DNA from: Dastarcus helophoroides
Taxonomy: Eukaryota; Arthropoda; Insecta; Coleoptera; Bothrideridae
Direction of reading: 5' to 3'
Assembly: GCA_028583605.1 (NCBI GenBank)
Contig: CM053326.1
Location: 5,393,208 to 5,457,207 of the forward strand
Length of the DNA stretch: 64,000 nt
Shown here in pieces: positions 1 to 12,967 of this stretch; within the stretch, counting starts at the first letter, position 1, and each line of letters opens with the position of its first letter. The notes below the pieces were generated by a model. It saw only the letters and a list, made by a program, of their open reading frames with translations, had not been told where the DNA came from and did not search any database. The translations under genes and the position numbers were made by a program.

Positions 1-1
1 T

Positions 2-6
<5 letters not shown>

Positions 7-46
<40 letters not shown>
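7..46. repeat. (CT)n microsatellite
   Basis: Uninterrupted CT dinucleotides at the left edge of the window. The tract may continue outside it. Confidence 0.95.
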
Positions 47-49
<3 letters not shown>

Positions 50-1240
50 ACCTACCTTATTGAGAGTGTTGCCGTCTATGTTTTAACCTTACAATTTAGA
101 CAGACAGAAAAATAATTCTTAGAACCAATAAAACAAAGTATTTCAAAGGCAGAATAAGTTCAGTGTATTGCACGCCCTTTTAAACATTAACAATACATGC
201 ACACAATGAGGTCAGTGTATGTCCCACAAAATTTCCTATTCCGATGTTAAGTTAAAAATTATTGACACTATTTATGGGAAGAAAAGTGCGCACTTTGTTC
301 CGGACAGTTTCTTATAAAAGTTGGAATACTTTACCCTTGAAATATGTTTCACATTTTAACGTTCTCGATTAATGAGTACAAATATTAAGTTCCTGTTTCT
401 AAATCAAGGTAACTAGGATTTAAGAATTGCACACAAAATTAACAGTGGCTGGACCTAAGCCCACCAGAACAAGCTAAGTAAGCAAACGAAAAAGGGTTGT
501 AGGTAATATTTCAAACCGTATTATAATTTAGGTTACAATCCAAATAACTGACACATCTATGGTTCCAACTACAATGAGACAATCCCCACGTAATAATATA
601 AAGAAGGGGTACTTAAGTGATCGTCGTGAAGGGTCCCAGGTCGAAGTGGATGCTTGTACTTTGTGCGGCTACTGAATAGATTTACACGAACTCCCTTCAC
701 CGAAGTCCACGAAGCCCACACTTGGAGGTTTCCACGAGACGATGACCACTCCTTTGGAACTCCTCGTGTCTCTTCACAGGTCCTGATTGACAGATCAGAG
801 ATGGATCCAAGATACAGATGATAAGGATTTAAAAATGAATCCGACAAGGATCCCAACCGAAAAAGAGCCTTGGTTATTAGTCGGCTTTGCCGCGTGCTTG
901 GGAAGCACCTCCCTGCTTATTCCGGAAAAACCGGAACCATCTGAGGCTTTCGTCCTAACCCAGTAACACCATGAAATACAATCGCCCCAGACGGTCCGAA
1001 GATGGGTTACAGTAAATCCCTCACAGGACAAACATCCAAGATCCACTTGGAAAATTCTGTAACATCACCTTGAGAAGGATGACTCCCAAGTGAACGACCA
1101 GAGAGAAGATGGTCGATTTGCCCCAGACCAAGACTGACAGAAGATATGCCAGCACTTACAAAACCAACAGATGTATGTTTGGTGGCCTAGCCACAAGCAC
1201 TATCTCTAACGGAAATTTAAACCGTAACACACGGGCCAGT
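47..1240. other. No recognisable gene
   Basis: Open frames here (for example minus strand 569-856 and 795-1046) show no recognisable domain. The part from about 600 to 1150 is less AT-rich than its surroundings and could be an old transposon or unrecognised exon material, but no terminal repeats or splice signals were found to support either. Confidence 0.4.
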
Positions 1241-2153
1241 CCCGGAAGTATATCCTGAAATATTGTTTTTTTGAAAACCATTTTTTTTACTTCCACTTTT
1301 GTTCAAATTTCTGATTATTTCCCGGAGTTTTAAGATTTTTGAAATTTTCGAATTTTTTTTGACAATTTTCATTTTTTTGAAAAATTGAGTTTTTCTCACA
1401 ATTTTGATTTTTAAATTTTGAAACTTTTTTTTAAGAATGTTTACTTTTTTTTGAAAATGTCAGAATTTTGTCATTAAATTTCGGCTCTTTTAGGATGATT
1501 TGTTCCAGAATTTAAACTTTTTTTAACATATTAATTCTTTGTGAGAGATTCGACTTTTTTCGTAGTTTCGACGTTTATGTAATAAATGGTATTTTTATTT
1601 AGATAATTAAAAAATTCGGCTATTTTTTGAAAACTTTCCCTTTTTCCAAAAATTGCATTTTTCTGAAAATTTCGATTTTTAAAATGTTCGAACTTTTTTC
1701 ACAATTTCCACTTTTCTAAAAATGGTAACTCTTTGCCATTAAATTTCGGCTTTTTGCTTAAGATATTATGACTTTCTTCAGAATTTAAACCTTTACAAGA
1801 TTTCAATTTTGTATAAAAATTTCAGCTTTTTTCAATAATTTCGACTTTTTCGTGGAGTTTCGACTGTTATGTAGTAAACTGGATTTTTATTTGAAAAATT
1901 TAAAATTCGACTCGTTTTGAAAATTTTTACTCCTTTGAAAAATTGGATTTTTCTAAAATTTCGATTTTTAAAATTTTCGATTTTTTCTCCGAATATTTAC
2001 CTTTTTTAAGAATTTTAACTTTTGTCATCAAATATTGACTTTTTTAAGTTATGACATGTCAAAATTTAAACGTTTTCAAAATTTCAATATTTTTGTAAAA
2101 ATTTCGACTTATTTTCAAAAATTTCTACTTTTTTCTCGAAGTTTCAACTTTCA
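1241..2153. repeat. T-rich degenerate quasi-tandem array
   Basis: The whole block is built from a loosely repeated word of about 20-30 bases: a T-run, then GAAAATTTCGA-like sequence, then another T-run, with TTTTGAAAAT and TTTCGACTTTTT variants recurring. The period is irregular, so this is a degenerate satellite-like sequence rather than a clean tandem array. The same type of sequence is seen at 38830-39290, 39560-39700 and 44395-46400. A DNA transposon begins exactly at its right edge. Confidence 0.7.
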
Positions 2154-2155
2154 TA

Positions 2156-3082
2156 CAGGGTGCCCCGTACCGTTATGTTCAAATTTTGCTAGCCTAAACT
2201 AGATTTAATTATAAGACTAAAAAACCTAAAAAGTTGTTGGTTGATCTTCTTTTTTCAAAGTTACGGGCCTATAAAATTATTCAGACAATAAGCATAAATA
2301 AGAGATAGTTTTTAAATTTATGTTACAAATTGTTAAGGAAACAGAAAATAAAAATCTAGGTAGTCATGCAAGAGCCAACAGGATCAAATTTAAATTTAAC
2401 TCAAAATTTAGCAGTGACTATCTTAATATTTAAATAGAGTAAACAAGACGACAATGGTAAATTCGCCAAATATTCGTTTCAGCTACTTCTATTCGTTTAA
2501 TAATTTACAAATCCTTATTGATGAATGTACAACCTCTTTTAGAAGTTCCACTTTATTAGGAAGGGATATGTGGTTTCAAAGGGACGGTGTACCACCACAT
2601 TTTGGAACACATGTTCGAAATGTTCTCAGTAACAATTATCCACAATGGATTGGTTGGGAGGATCCTGTTGCCAGCTAGATCCCCTGACCATTACTCTCTA
2701 GACATTTATTTAGTTAGTTAAAACTTAGTGTACAGTAAAGTTTTAAATACGAAAGAAGAATTAATTAAACGTATTCAGCAATCTGCTCAACAAATTGGGA
2801 TAAATAGACTTCAAATAAGAAGTGCCACTTTGTCCATTGGATTACGCGCGCAGGCCTGTATTCAGCTAGGAGAACGGCATTTGAAAACTTAATTCACTTT
2901 TTTAATAATAAATTAGGTTCCTATTTAGGTAACTTTTTCACTTACTTGATTTTGATGAAATTTCATAGCTCTGTAACTTTAAAACAAAAGAAGATCGACC
3001 TACAACTTTTATGTTTTTTAGTCTTGGACTTAAGTGTGGTTTATGCTCCCAAAATTTGAACATAACGATGCGGTACACCCCG
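2156..3082 (+). mobile_element. Degenerate Tc1/mariner-superfamily element, ~100-bp TIRs
   Basis: The left end (2156-2257) and the inverted right end (2984-3082) match over about 100 bp. Both begin CAGGGTGCCCCGTACCGTT or a close variant and share the inner motif TTGATCTTCTTTT or its near match. TA dinucleotides flank both ends (2154-2155 and 3083-3084), as expected for this superfamily. At 927 bp it is well short of the other DUF4817-type elements in the window (about 2.2 kb), so it has lost the transposase 5' half. Confidence 0.8.
2560..2900 (+). pseudogene. Remnant of DUF4817-type transposase, C-terminal part
   Basis: Translation gives MWFQRDGVPPHFGTHV, then a WIGW segment and a broken SPD...LDIYL segment. 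This is the region holding the second and third catalytic aspartates of a DDE transposase; compare MWFMHDGAPAHF and RSPDLNPLDFYLWG in the elements at 47.6 and 22.1 kb. The usual HDG is RDG here, and the downstream frame is broken by stops and shifts. The N-terminal HTH half and the first aspartate are absent. It lies inside the TIR-bounded element 2156-3082, so it is a dead copy of a cut-and-paste transposase. Confidence 0.75.
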
Positions 3083-3084
3083 TA

Positions 3085-4447
3085 TAGTAAGTTAGCTATC
3101 AGCTGGGAATTCGTCTGCAGATTTAACTGAATAATTAGAATTTAAAAGGAAAACAGTCCCAAATTAAAGGGAGTTTTTAAATTTCTTGAATTGGCGGATC
3201 AATCTATTTGTTTTAATTTGTCTCTGCAAGAGATGATGCTACTGATCAAATATGCTTTCTTATTTATGAAATTAATTTACATAAATGTAATAACATTAAT
3301 TTGATCAGTTAAGCACAGCTTTAAAGAGTTTTCGCAGATTGCAGTATCTTCTTTTAACTAAAGAATTTATTAAACCTTATAAATATCGTCAAATTTGAAA
3401 GAAAAGCTCTGTTCAAATAAACGAAATTTTTCTATAAGTAATATTTCAAATGATAACATTTTATTTCGTGAATTGTTTTAAAATTCAATACACCGAAAAT
3501 ATGACAAAAGAGCAAAACAAAATACCAAAATAGGGAAGAACCAGTCAAATACGGGAGATGTGGCAACTGTCAACAGAGAAAGCCAGAATAGGGGGAGTAC
3601 GCGCCCTATCGCGTTATGAGGCTGTCAAATGTTCGACCATTTCCTCTAAAAGAATCCTACGTGCAAGTTACATTAGGTTTGAACCCTCGTAGTTAGATGA
3701 CACCGTCGTTGTGTTGTAATTGCCAATTTTTGCATTTATTTACATAGAAAATGAGTCACTGCCATATACATGTGGGAGTAGAAAATCGAGATCTGGCAGA
3801 ACTGAAGCGGACAAACAGACCGACAAACACACTTTCGCATTTATGTATTAGGTAGGATAGCAGTAGCTCTTTATTTATATTAGAAATAGACGTTAGTGAG
3901 CTAGAACTCGATTATAGAGAATTTCAGTTGATATCAAATGAATTAGGAATTTCAAGAAGGTATTTGTGAGGTCGTTGTGAACGTTTATAAAAATGGTCGA
4001 AAAATGTTTTTAACATTTACTCAGTTTAATTAAAGCCAGAAGGAGATATCCTAAAGTTGCAAGGAGTAATAAGGGATATCAATACTTAATAACACCTTGA
4101 AAATTCTTTATTTTTTTATGACCCAAATTTAATATTTTCCTTTCATGATGCTGAGTGGCGTGGAAAGCTGCCTATGAAGACTTGTTGATAGATAAATAAC
4201 TGTAGAATTGTTTTAATAGACGAGGGTAAATCAACTATGAACTAATGCTATCATCATAAAAAGAAGGACAGGCGTGTTTGCAGCCAATGGAGAAGTTTCA
4301 TGATGTTGTTAATACTGTATTTAATGTAATGAGATTAAAATATATATTAACACTAATAAATCACTGGAAAAATTGTTGAAAATCCGTTAACAAATGACTG
4401 AGAAATAGGTTATTGAAATTTACATATTTTAGCGCGAAGGTCTGTAT
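3085..4447. other. No recognisable gene
   Basis: AT-rich sequence with no long open frame or RNA gene. A GC-richer patch near 3590-3720 could be exonic, but no supporting domain or splice pair was seen. Confidence 0.4.
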
Positions 4448-4645
4448 GTGTGATGTCATTTGACCCGTCAGAGATCGTCGCCTCATAAATCACTGAACAA
4501 GAGGAAAAGCTCGCAGATTTTGTTAATTGTTGGATATGTTTTAGAGGACCGAAATCTAAGAGACGCATTTTTTATTGACTGTTTTTGTTTTGAATGGTTT
4601 TATGGGTAGTTCTACTCCTGTGGATAAGGTCAAATGATGTCACAC
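4448..4645. repeat. Small inverted-repeat (MITE-like) unit
   Basis: A perfect 18-bp inverted repeat, GTGTGATGTCATTTGACC at 4448-4465 and its complement at 4628-4645, encloses 162 bp without coding potential. The size and clean terminal inversion suggest a MITE. A target duplication was not confirmed. Confidence 0.55.
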
Positions 4646-4869
4646 GCGTAATGAAATTTATTCTTACAAGCGCAACTTCAAAGGTCCATAACTTTTTCAT
4701 TTGTAAGAGATATCTTAATAATTATTTTTTATATTTGTATTATTTTACTTAGATATTTATAATTGGAGTAATAAGAAAAAATAAAAACTTCTCCATTGCG
4801 CACAAATGTTTTAATAAAACCATCATCATGGAATCGCAAGCATATAATAATCGCATGGTGATAAGCTGG

Positions 4870-5740
4870 GACTATAAGGAAGGTGTTCTAATGTTGCTCA
4901 ATGCATTTCCTTTAATTTTTTATGTGTTAGATTGGTTGAGTTGGAGCAAGCATTGCGGTGAAATAAAATCACATTTCTGATCGAAAATTCGCGCCTCTTC
5001 CACCGATCTGCACCTTTTGCTTCATCCAATAGCTGGCAGTAGTAGGTAGCATTAACTTTACGACGTTCATGCAGCAAATCAACGTGCATAACACCTTTAA
5101 AATCACAAAACACTGTTGCCAGATTCTTTCCAGCTGAGAGGCGAAGTTTTTGCCTTGACAGGTGTACTTTCTTCTCCACTTTATGCTTGCTTGTTTAGAT
5201 TTAGGTGTGTAATGGGGCATCAAGGCTCATCACTCATAACGATACGTTGCAAAAAATCATCACCTTCACGTTAAAAAGGTCCAAGATGGCGATGTCAAAT
5301 CTCCAGACATTGTTGTTGCTGTTCTTCAGTCAAAAGACGAGGTATCCACCAGGCGGAAATTTTTCGAAATCCTAGCTCATCTATAATGATGGACTCAGCA
5401 CTCCCAAAGCTTTCCCCTGAATGAACTGCAATTTTACCAACAGTTAAATGAAAGTCACCCTCCAAAAGACCGTTGAACAGCGTTAATGTTGTCCGCAGTC
5501 ACAATGGTCCGAAGACAACGGGCATGGGGTTAATTTTCAACTTGAAATTGTCCTTTCAAAATTTTTTTATACCATTCATACAATTGAGTTTTCTTCAAAC
5601 AAGTAACCCCAAACTGTGCTTCTAGTCTACGAAGAATTTCGGCGGACTTTACTCCTTCAACCTTCAAGAAATTTAATAATAATGCGCTGCGCAACGTGCG
5701 GATGAACCTCTTGCTCACTCATTGTATTTACAACTGACTA
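4870..5740 (-). pseudogene. mariner (DD34D-type) transposase fossil
   Basis: Overlapping broken minus-strand frames together follow the layout of a mariner/SETMAR-type transposase. The start near 5718-5740 reads MSKRFIRTLRSALLLNFLK, an HTH-like N terminus with the typical RRLEAQFG segment. The middle carries the WCPITH...SKQAS segment and VHLSRQKLRLSAGKNLATVF, the mariner KSAGKVMATVFWD region. The end reads VILFHRNACSNS where mariners have LLHDNAPAH, so the second catalytic aspartate is replaced by arginine. Frames 4898-5179, 4969-5223 and 5530-5718 are separated by shifts and stops, so no functional protein is possible. TIRs were not located. Confidence 0.8.
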
Positions 5741-7894
5741 ACGGCAAGAACGGAATTCGCTTGAGCGCAGGAATTCACTTAATATCTTCACCTAACATGT
5801 CTAAGAGCATGCGTACACTCCCAACGTTCTCATGGCGATATAATAGGAATTCCGGTTCATATTCCATTTACCCTCGTATTTAAAGACTGTAGTAACTCAT
5901 TATTTGCAGTATTGATATAATTAAAAGCAAAGTGTTTTCATAATCACGAAAAATTAGTACATTTAAAACATATTTTTTGAAATATCTCAACATTTGCTAT
6001 GCAAATATAAAATTTAGATAGTGTGACAGGTTTTTTAATATGCAATAACTGAAAATAGACAATATCAAAGACTAGATCATACGCAAATATAAAAGATATA
6101 AAACTAGAAATAACATTTTTAATTTACACATTTTTATTTTTGATATCACAATTTGAAAACTAAAAAAAAACTGTTATATTATAGTTTTAAGTTTTCACTT
6201 CTCTCAGCAGTCCTAATAATTGCCAAATTTTTTTTTTCAAAATCAATAGACATTTATTCTATTTTGATAGAAGCAAAAATCACAAAATAGACCAAAAAGT
6301 GCTCCGCACCGTACATACAGACCAAGGGATGGAACTGTTTGCAGGTATATAATGATGAATTTTGAGGTTAATGGCTTTTTTAAGATGTAGCAAATTGTAT
6401 CGTTCCTTAGAGAAAACGCTTCTCTATTTAAATCGCCATATTATAACTAATGTCCTGCAAAACTACCCGAACCGTTGTGAAAAAAAGTTAAGTCTTTACT
6501 GTTTGTCAATAATAGAGAAAACCACAAAGAATGTTTAAAAATATAAATGAGTTTTTATAATCTGCAAAGAACTACATGAGTTTATAAAATAATTTTGAAA
6601 AAAAGATAATTTTAAAATCACCGACATACTTTTATGTCGGTCTTATTGTACAGAATAGATTAATGTTCCTGCTTTTGTCAATTATACTAACAAAATCTAT
6701 ACCGCATAATTATTGCTGGTTTTATGGATGGGAAAAAGTGAAAAACCTTTTTTTATATGCTAAACATGATTCACTATACACGCCTGGGGCTGTATGAATT
6801 TGTAGTCTAGGTTGCATTCTACTTGCATACGACATTGTTGGCGACGGCCATAGTTTCTCTAGGGACCAATAGGTGGTAGTACTAAGAGTCACGCGCTCGA
6901 CGTTTGTGATTTCGTTAGTACTTACTTGTCGGAACATTTATTAGCATTCTAGTTGGATATACCAAACTGACGAGATCTAACAAGATCGAAACCGGTCTTT
7001 GGTTTCCCAACTTCGAATCTAATAAATGTTCAAACCTATTGGTCTGTGCATTAGAACTAAACATTCTTAACAATAGTACGCTAATAACAAGCATATTTCA
7101 ATAAAATATGAACTACTAGGGCTTTTTTTATCTATTTGCGGGTTGTTTTTATTATGCAAATACTCCTTTTATTCTGTTAAAGTTTTATTGACATGTCTGT
7201 ATCGTATATAACGTATATATCCGAAAGTTTCCTTTCTTTGCGGGAATTTAACTTTTTCATATGTAAGGAAGGCGAGAGCTTTTATCAAGTTGTCGACGTA
7301 CCCACTTCATTTTTCACGATTCACGTCATTTGTCAGTAAGTTGGGAAACACAGTAATGAGTTTGAAAACAACGGACGGGCGTGACATCTACGGCGTTCAG
7401 TCCAGTTCGGCGGTAGCACCGTTATGTCTTCTTTGGCCCATTTTTCTTTCCTACAATGCCAGGATTGGATTAAGTCTATTGGCCTGCGGCATTGAGTTTA
7501 CCAATAAAACGATCCCAACTTGGTGTGTTCTCGAGATTTTAGTTAATACAATGATACGGCAATGCGTCTGGAGACTTTTCTGGAAATTGTTTGTATTTTT
7601 TTTATTGCTTTGGTTTATTTTGGGGTTTGTTTTACAACTAGGATAAAAGTCGCTATTCGAAGATGTGCTATAAAACTACTGAAAAGTCTTTATAAAATTC
7701 GCTTTGCCTATGTTAATAGCGCGTTCGAAAGTATTTATCAAATTCAAAATTAATATGAATCAACTTGTTAATATTTGATTTGCTTTCTATATCTCTTTTT
7801 TGTGCATTTTTTTTAAATGAAATTTATTTTAGGGGCGTTGAGCAAATTTTTATGGCCGCCAATATACTAATATAGCGTTACCAACATGCTAATG
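5741..7894. other. No recognisable gene
   Basis: AT-rich DNA. A 118-codon frame at 7290-7646 (+) contains hydrophobic stretches but no recognisable family. No TIRs, tRNA or convincing splice-bounded exon was identified. Confidence 0.4.
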
Positions 7895-8025
7895 TTAATG
7901 GATATCTGTATCTGCTAGTGACGTGGAACAAAATTAAAAATGCATATTCATTACTAGCGACTGAACCCAGGTCCTACAACGCGAGAATCAAACGCCCTAA
8001 CATTTGCACCACTGCGTGCTGATAA
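7895..8025 (-). mobile_element. Probable tRNA-derived SINE remnant
   Basis: On the minus strand the sequence starts like a tRNA gene: CAGCACGCAGTGGTGCAAAT resembles an internal A box, and about 45 bases later GGGTTCAGTC resembles a B box (GGTTCRANYCC). It lacks a proper acceptor stem and continues into unrelated AT-rich sequence. A tRNA-derived SINE fits better than a tRNA gene. The call rests on box-like motifs only. Confidence 0.45.
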
Positions 8026-8384
8026 TTTTAAATTATAATTCGTATGGAAAGTTTAGTGTTTGTAGGTAATGAGTATTGTTTAATTTGTGTTCTAGTTTCT
8101 CTTAATTTTTTAATTGTAGAATTACTGAATAGTACAAAAGTAAGTACTAAATATGTTAATATTTTTATATAGAAAAACAAAGAACAGAAACAACAGTAGT
8201 TTTTACAACAAGAGGGGACATGATGTTCATATCGCACGAAAACCAGGTTGAGCACGACTCCTAGGTTTTGCCTTTTTAAGAATACATTATAAAGGGAACT
8301 AATTAAACGGTCCATATTTTATTTCCAATGCATGTCACATTTTCCAGTTAATTTATTTAAAAGCATGATAGGAAACTAAATATT

Positions 8385-8770
8385 CGATAAAAATAATAAA
8401 CGCCCGATAAAAGTAATGAATGCTCGATATAAAATTCAAGTGCTTATTAAAGTAATGAATGTTTGATAAAAATAATAGACGCTCGATAAATGTAATGAAT
8501 ACTCAATATAAAATTTGGGTATTTGCTAAAATAATAATGTTTCGATAAAAAATATAGAGACTCAATAAATAAAATAATTGCCTTGTATGAAATTCATATG
8601 GTTTTAAATATTAGTAAATATTCGTTTAAAAATTATAGAAGCTTTATTAATTTATAGAAATGCTTAGTGACAAATTCTAATGCTTTTTAAATTATTTAGT
8701 ATTCCGTAAAAATATTAACTGTTAGACAAAATGATGTTATATAATGAATGTTCAATTTTGCAAAGTGATC
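8385..8770. repeat. Degenerate ~76-bp tandem repeat
   Basis: Consecutive units share the order: CGCTCGATAAA-like word, GTAATGAATGCTCGATATAA-like word, AAATTCAAGTG-like word, then TTTGATAAA. The first two units (from about 8392 and 8468) align well; later units decay. No protein coding is evident. Confidence 0.6.
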
Positions 8771-8956
8771 GTGAAATAGTACATACGCTTCAATAAAAGT
8801 CATGATTTATACATAACGTTCAAATGTCCCACATGATTTTTCTAGTTTTTTTTAATAAAAAATCCAATGAGCACAAAATAAACATTTATTGGAAAAAAAA
8901 AGAAACAAAATATGTAACAATAATAAAACAATAAACTCGGTAAGAAGATGGAAAGA

Positions 8957-10330
8957 TTACCTAAAATAAAAAATGTAACACCGCGCTTGCACCCAAATTC
9001 GGATTAATTTTGCTGCAGGAGGTGGTGTGGTAAGTTTTAACCGTATGGCCAATCCCACAAGGTGTTTACAAATCAGCATTTTAAAATAATTCGGGCAATC
9101 GCATTCTCCATTAATCCAGTCATCTTGTCCGAAATTTAACCGTCCATACACTAAACGCAACTGTCTTATATTCATCAAAACTATGAAAGTCTAGATTTCT
9201 AAACTTTTCAAAATCGTCCAGGTGACACATCGGTCATACTATTTGAAGAGATAAGGTGGATCTTACCCCATGGACTCGCATTACAAATAATTTTTTTTGT
9301 GCTTTAACCTATTTATAAGATTTTGTCCACAAATCTACCTTGATAACCGGTTTTAACTACACTTCTTTTAGTTTAAATGTATAATTGCGTGACCAAGTAG
9401 TTACGTACATACTACTTTAGAATCATGGAGAATCGACATAGCAGACGCCGTTCTCTTAGAGAATTTTCGTCCTTCATTAATCTGTTGAAAGTCTCTAGAA
9501 CATTGTTAGTGCTAGGACTTTTCTTATCAACCCCTTCATACTAATTTCGATTCACCTGTAGCCATTCACTTTCAAAATAACGTAAAAATATTCTTTATGC
9601 TCTTTCTATTTTGAAAGAAACAGCACAAATGCTCTATCGAATATTGCTTGACTTTTACTTAATTGAAGACAATCAATATTTCCCAGGATTAGAGGTATGC
9701 TATCCTTTGATTGGACAAGTTGATCAGCTTTTTTTCTTACGTTTTACTTATGAGCCCAGCACATCTTTAATGTGACCGTACCACCAAATACCTATTTGAA
9801 GGCATTTTTTATTATATGCGCACCATCACATATTAGTACCGAAGGATTGATGGTTATACCAAAAATGTTTTCCACCCCAGTTCTCAGGCAAAAAGAATAT
9901 CTTCAGTTCACTTCATTTGCACAAAACGCCATTCCAAAGGTATGAAATGTTTTGACCTTGTCTGTTGTTCTGAACACTAATAACGGAAAACCTTGCCATA
10001 TGGCATCAGCATAGACATGGCAAAGATTCTGTGATTGTCTGATTAAGTTTTTGGTTGATAGAAAGAATCAAAAAGAAGGGAGATCGCCGTAATCTATTTG
10101 GTGAGATACAATAAAAGCTTCATCTTTATTTTCTGGAACTGGAAAGTAGTCGATGCAAAACTCCCCAAGACTTATCGGGTTATGACCAAATTTTAAAGTT
10201 TTTACAGAAGCCAAATAATTATTTAATCGATGCTTTTTAGGAACCGGTAAATACTCCTTTGTGAGAGGGTCCAAAACCTTTTTTGGTTTTATTTTTGAAT
10301 CCTTTTCAAATAGGGTATCGGTGATAAAAG
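8957..10330 (-). pseudogene. MULE-type transposase fossil with SWIM zinc finger
   Basis: Minus-strand pieces follow the order of a Mutator-like transposase. An N-terminal fragment lies at 10068-10274. Next is a broken segment around 9700-9850, readable as VCDGAH...IKNAF...CWAHK-like. Then, near 9440-9590, comes a segment with WYEG-like and PSTNNVLETFNRLMKDE words, typical of insect MULEs. The C-terminal SWIM finger at 8990-9140 has CDCPNYFK...CKHLVGLAIRL, giving the CxC...CxH ligand set. Frameshifts and stops separate the parts. The element to its right (10618-11693) has long TIRs and might be related, but that link is not shown. Confidence 0.7.
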
Positions 10331-10617
10331 TACATTTATATTTTTATAAAGTGCATTCGCATAAAAGGCAAAATATCATTTAATAGGGAACATAAATTTA
10401 TCGAACATTTATAAATTTATTCAAAGCGTATTTGATTAAAATACCAACAACAATTTAGCGTGCAACTTTTACATTTTATAATGTTTAATTTAAATAAATA
10501 TATAAAACAATTTCTAATATTTTATTCTGCGTTTTTAGAAATTTTATCGAGCATTTAGTATTTTTTTAATCTGAAAATTGCAATAAAATACTGAATTTTA
10601 ATTACGAATCCCATTTT

Positions 10618-11693
10618 AAACTGCTTGTGATCGCAGAACTGCCACCCTAATTTATTTGGTTTCTTACCAAAGTCGATGCGCAATTGAATGTTGGCATGCA
10701 TGCAAGCCGTTTAAGTTTTTACCGCGCTGTCATTATTGTAAATAACTTATTAAGGAAAACTGAACACAGGTCCATTGAAATAAAAAAAAACATATGTAAA
10801 CAATAGAAAAGTTATTTATATACTGTACTTATATAAAAGTCTCTGTGGAAATAAAATGTGACAGAAGATTTGAAAACAAAATGAATCAATGCGAACAATT
10901 ATCAAAAGATAACTACAAAGGCCTATATGCATAAGAAAGTAGAAGAAATGAAAACGAACATGGAGATTACAGAAAATGTCGACAATTTTTTTGAAAATTT
11001 GTCAATAGTTGAATATTGAAACGATTTAATTTTTTTGAAAAACTGATAAGTCAAAAAATTCTAAACAGCCCATATTAAAAAAATCACGAATTCATTAATT
11101 GCTGTGAAATTTATTCAAGGCAACTTTTTATTGCCCTCAAAATATCTTCAAGTAAATTTTTTTGTAGTAGATAGAAATGATTATGGGCACTGTGTAGGTT
11201 CTTCCTTACAATAGGGGCAGCTACTTGAACTTATTTTCAGCGCGAGGATTATTTTTATTACTAACCTAAATAGTTACCCAAACTTCAGAAGGGGCACATA
11301 TTTAAATAACAGTAAAGATGTCACTAAAAAGGTCTAGTTTTGTTTACAAGAAAAGGGCCTGCAGTAAGTTGTAAGGATGGAGAATATCACTACAAAGTGA
11401 AGATGCAAGATGAAGTAACTCTCTGCTGTGCTAAAATAAGTGGGTATCTATATTATCAAAGACAACTACTAATTATTGCTCTTTCGGCCTTTCCTGCAAA
11501 ACGTCTTTCCATTTGCGAGTCAAGTCAAGCACAGAATTTGGAGAAATAAAATGTTCTTGCAAAATTATGTCATTGTCATTACGGTTGACAACGCGCCTAA
11601 ACAGCTAGAATGCTTGCCAACATCCATTTGCGCAGATACTTCTGATAAGGAACCAAACAAATGAGGGTGGCAGTTCTGGATCACAGGCGGTTT
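10618..11693. mobile_element. Long-TIR DNA element, non-autonomous
   Basis: About 115 bp at 10618-10732 is repeated inverted at about 11580-11693. Shared words, in order from each end, are GTGATC, GAACTGCCACCC, TTTGGTT, GCGCAA, GGATGTTGGCA or a variant, and CCGTTTAAG or CTGTTTAGG. The roughly 850-bp interior has only short frames with no recognised domain. No clear target duplication was found, so the superfamily is open. Long TIRs next to a MULE remnant make a MULE derivative plausible. Confidence 0.65.
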
Positions 11694-12955
11694 ATATTGT
11701 AGTCTGCCTTTTTAGACTTCCTTTTGAAGAAAGTATCCTTTTTGAAATCATAGGATATTATTTTGCTGCGATCTCTTGTAAAAGTCATGCTATTGAGTTG
11801 GTACTCAGCGTTAAACAATCAAAAAGTGATGATTTGCTTGAATATGTTCACAATTTTTTTATTCTCCCTTGAGATTCTATACATACAAAGACTGTCTTGG
11901 AATATTTCGCACTCTAATCACACATTTAGGAATAAACGCTGTCAGTACAAAATTTCAAAAGATCAGTTACATTTTTTTTCGACCTATTAAGACTGGAAGA
12001 ATTCGTGAAAGCACCTTATAGATACAAGGTCTTGTTTTTTTTAAAATATAGTGGTTACTTTTTGCTTGTTAACTGCCAAATACAAGTTTATTGTTAGACA
12101 TTTTAAGGAACGGCAAAACAGTTTCAAAAATTTAAAACTTTAGGATAAATCATGTATTTAAAATGATTAACCTAGCAACCTAGTAACAATACGCATGAAT
12201 TATCCCCTTTATACATATTCCAATTTAACACATGTTCTAAACAATGTGTAACAAATTTCAATTGCAAATATTGTATCTGAGGTTATCCATTGGAATGTTT
12301 CTAGTTTTGAGCAGATTGTTATATCAAAGGGTTTTCATATAATATGCCGACGAATATGGAAATTTCTCCTTTTCCAGCACTGGACGGAAGGGCCCGGATC
12401 TGAATGGAGGTAGTTTAGTAGAGATGAAATGAAGGAGCAAGTGAAGCGCGCCAGGGCGGTCGCCGCCTCTCGCCTTTTGTCTCCCATGGATGATTCGTCT
12501 TTTTCTGCTCACTTGAACAAAAGAGAATCGGCAAAGTGGTTTGCGCGCCTTCATTACTGCTGTATAACGAATCTAGCTTCTGTTCGTTCTTAAAACACCC
12601 ACCCATCTTTGTCTCATAGCTTTCTGCGATCTTTATTGTTAATTAATTTGATTTATGTTTCTTACTTGGGCTATTGTTTTTGTGGGATTCTCTGCCCGCC
12701 ATAAGCAAAATGTTTGTCCTAATTTAGAGCAAATGCTGATACTACTCTAAATGGCAACTAATTTCATTAAATATATTTAGAAAGTCTTGTAGGTGATTTT
12801 CTCTTACTCGGTTCTATTATGCAAAATTCAAAACAATAGGAGATTAGAGACGAGACATTACAGTAGTAAAAAATACTGAATAATTAGTGCCTAATAAAGG
12901 TATTGGTGCTTCAACTAATATACACCATTTTTGTTGATATTGTCATATCTTTGCC
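11694..12955. other. No recognisable gene
   Basis: AT-rich except for a GC-richer patch at about 12370-12610 that gives overlapping short minus-strand frames without a recognised domain. No repeat ends were found. Confidence 0.4.
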
Positions 12956-12967
12956 ATTATTACAAAG

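Noticed and set aside
569..1046. Two overlapping minus frames in a GC-richer patch
   Set aside because: No recognised motif; they overlap in different frames, so at most one could be real, and neither has support.
7290..7646. 118-codon + frame with hydrophobic C terminus
   Set aside because: No family resemblance, no splice signals or promoter context; length is possible by chance.
7950..8020. tRNA gene candidate on the minus strand
   Set aside because: Box-like motifs only; acceptor and anticodon stems do not form, so it is listed as a SINE remnant instead.
8390..8770. Possible CRISPR-like repeat array
   Set aside because: Repeats are degenerate and contiguous without unique spacers, and the DNA is eukaryotic.
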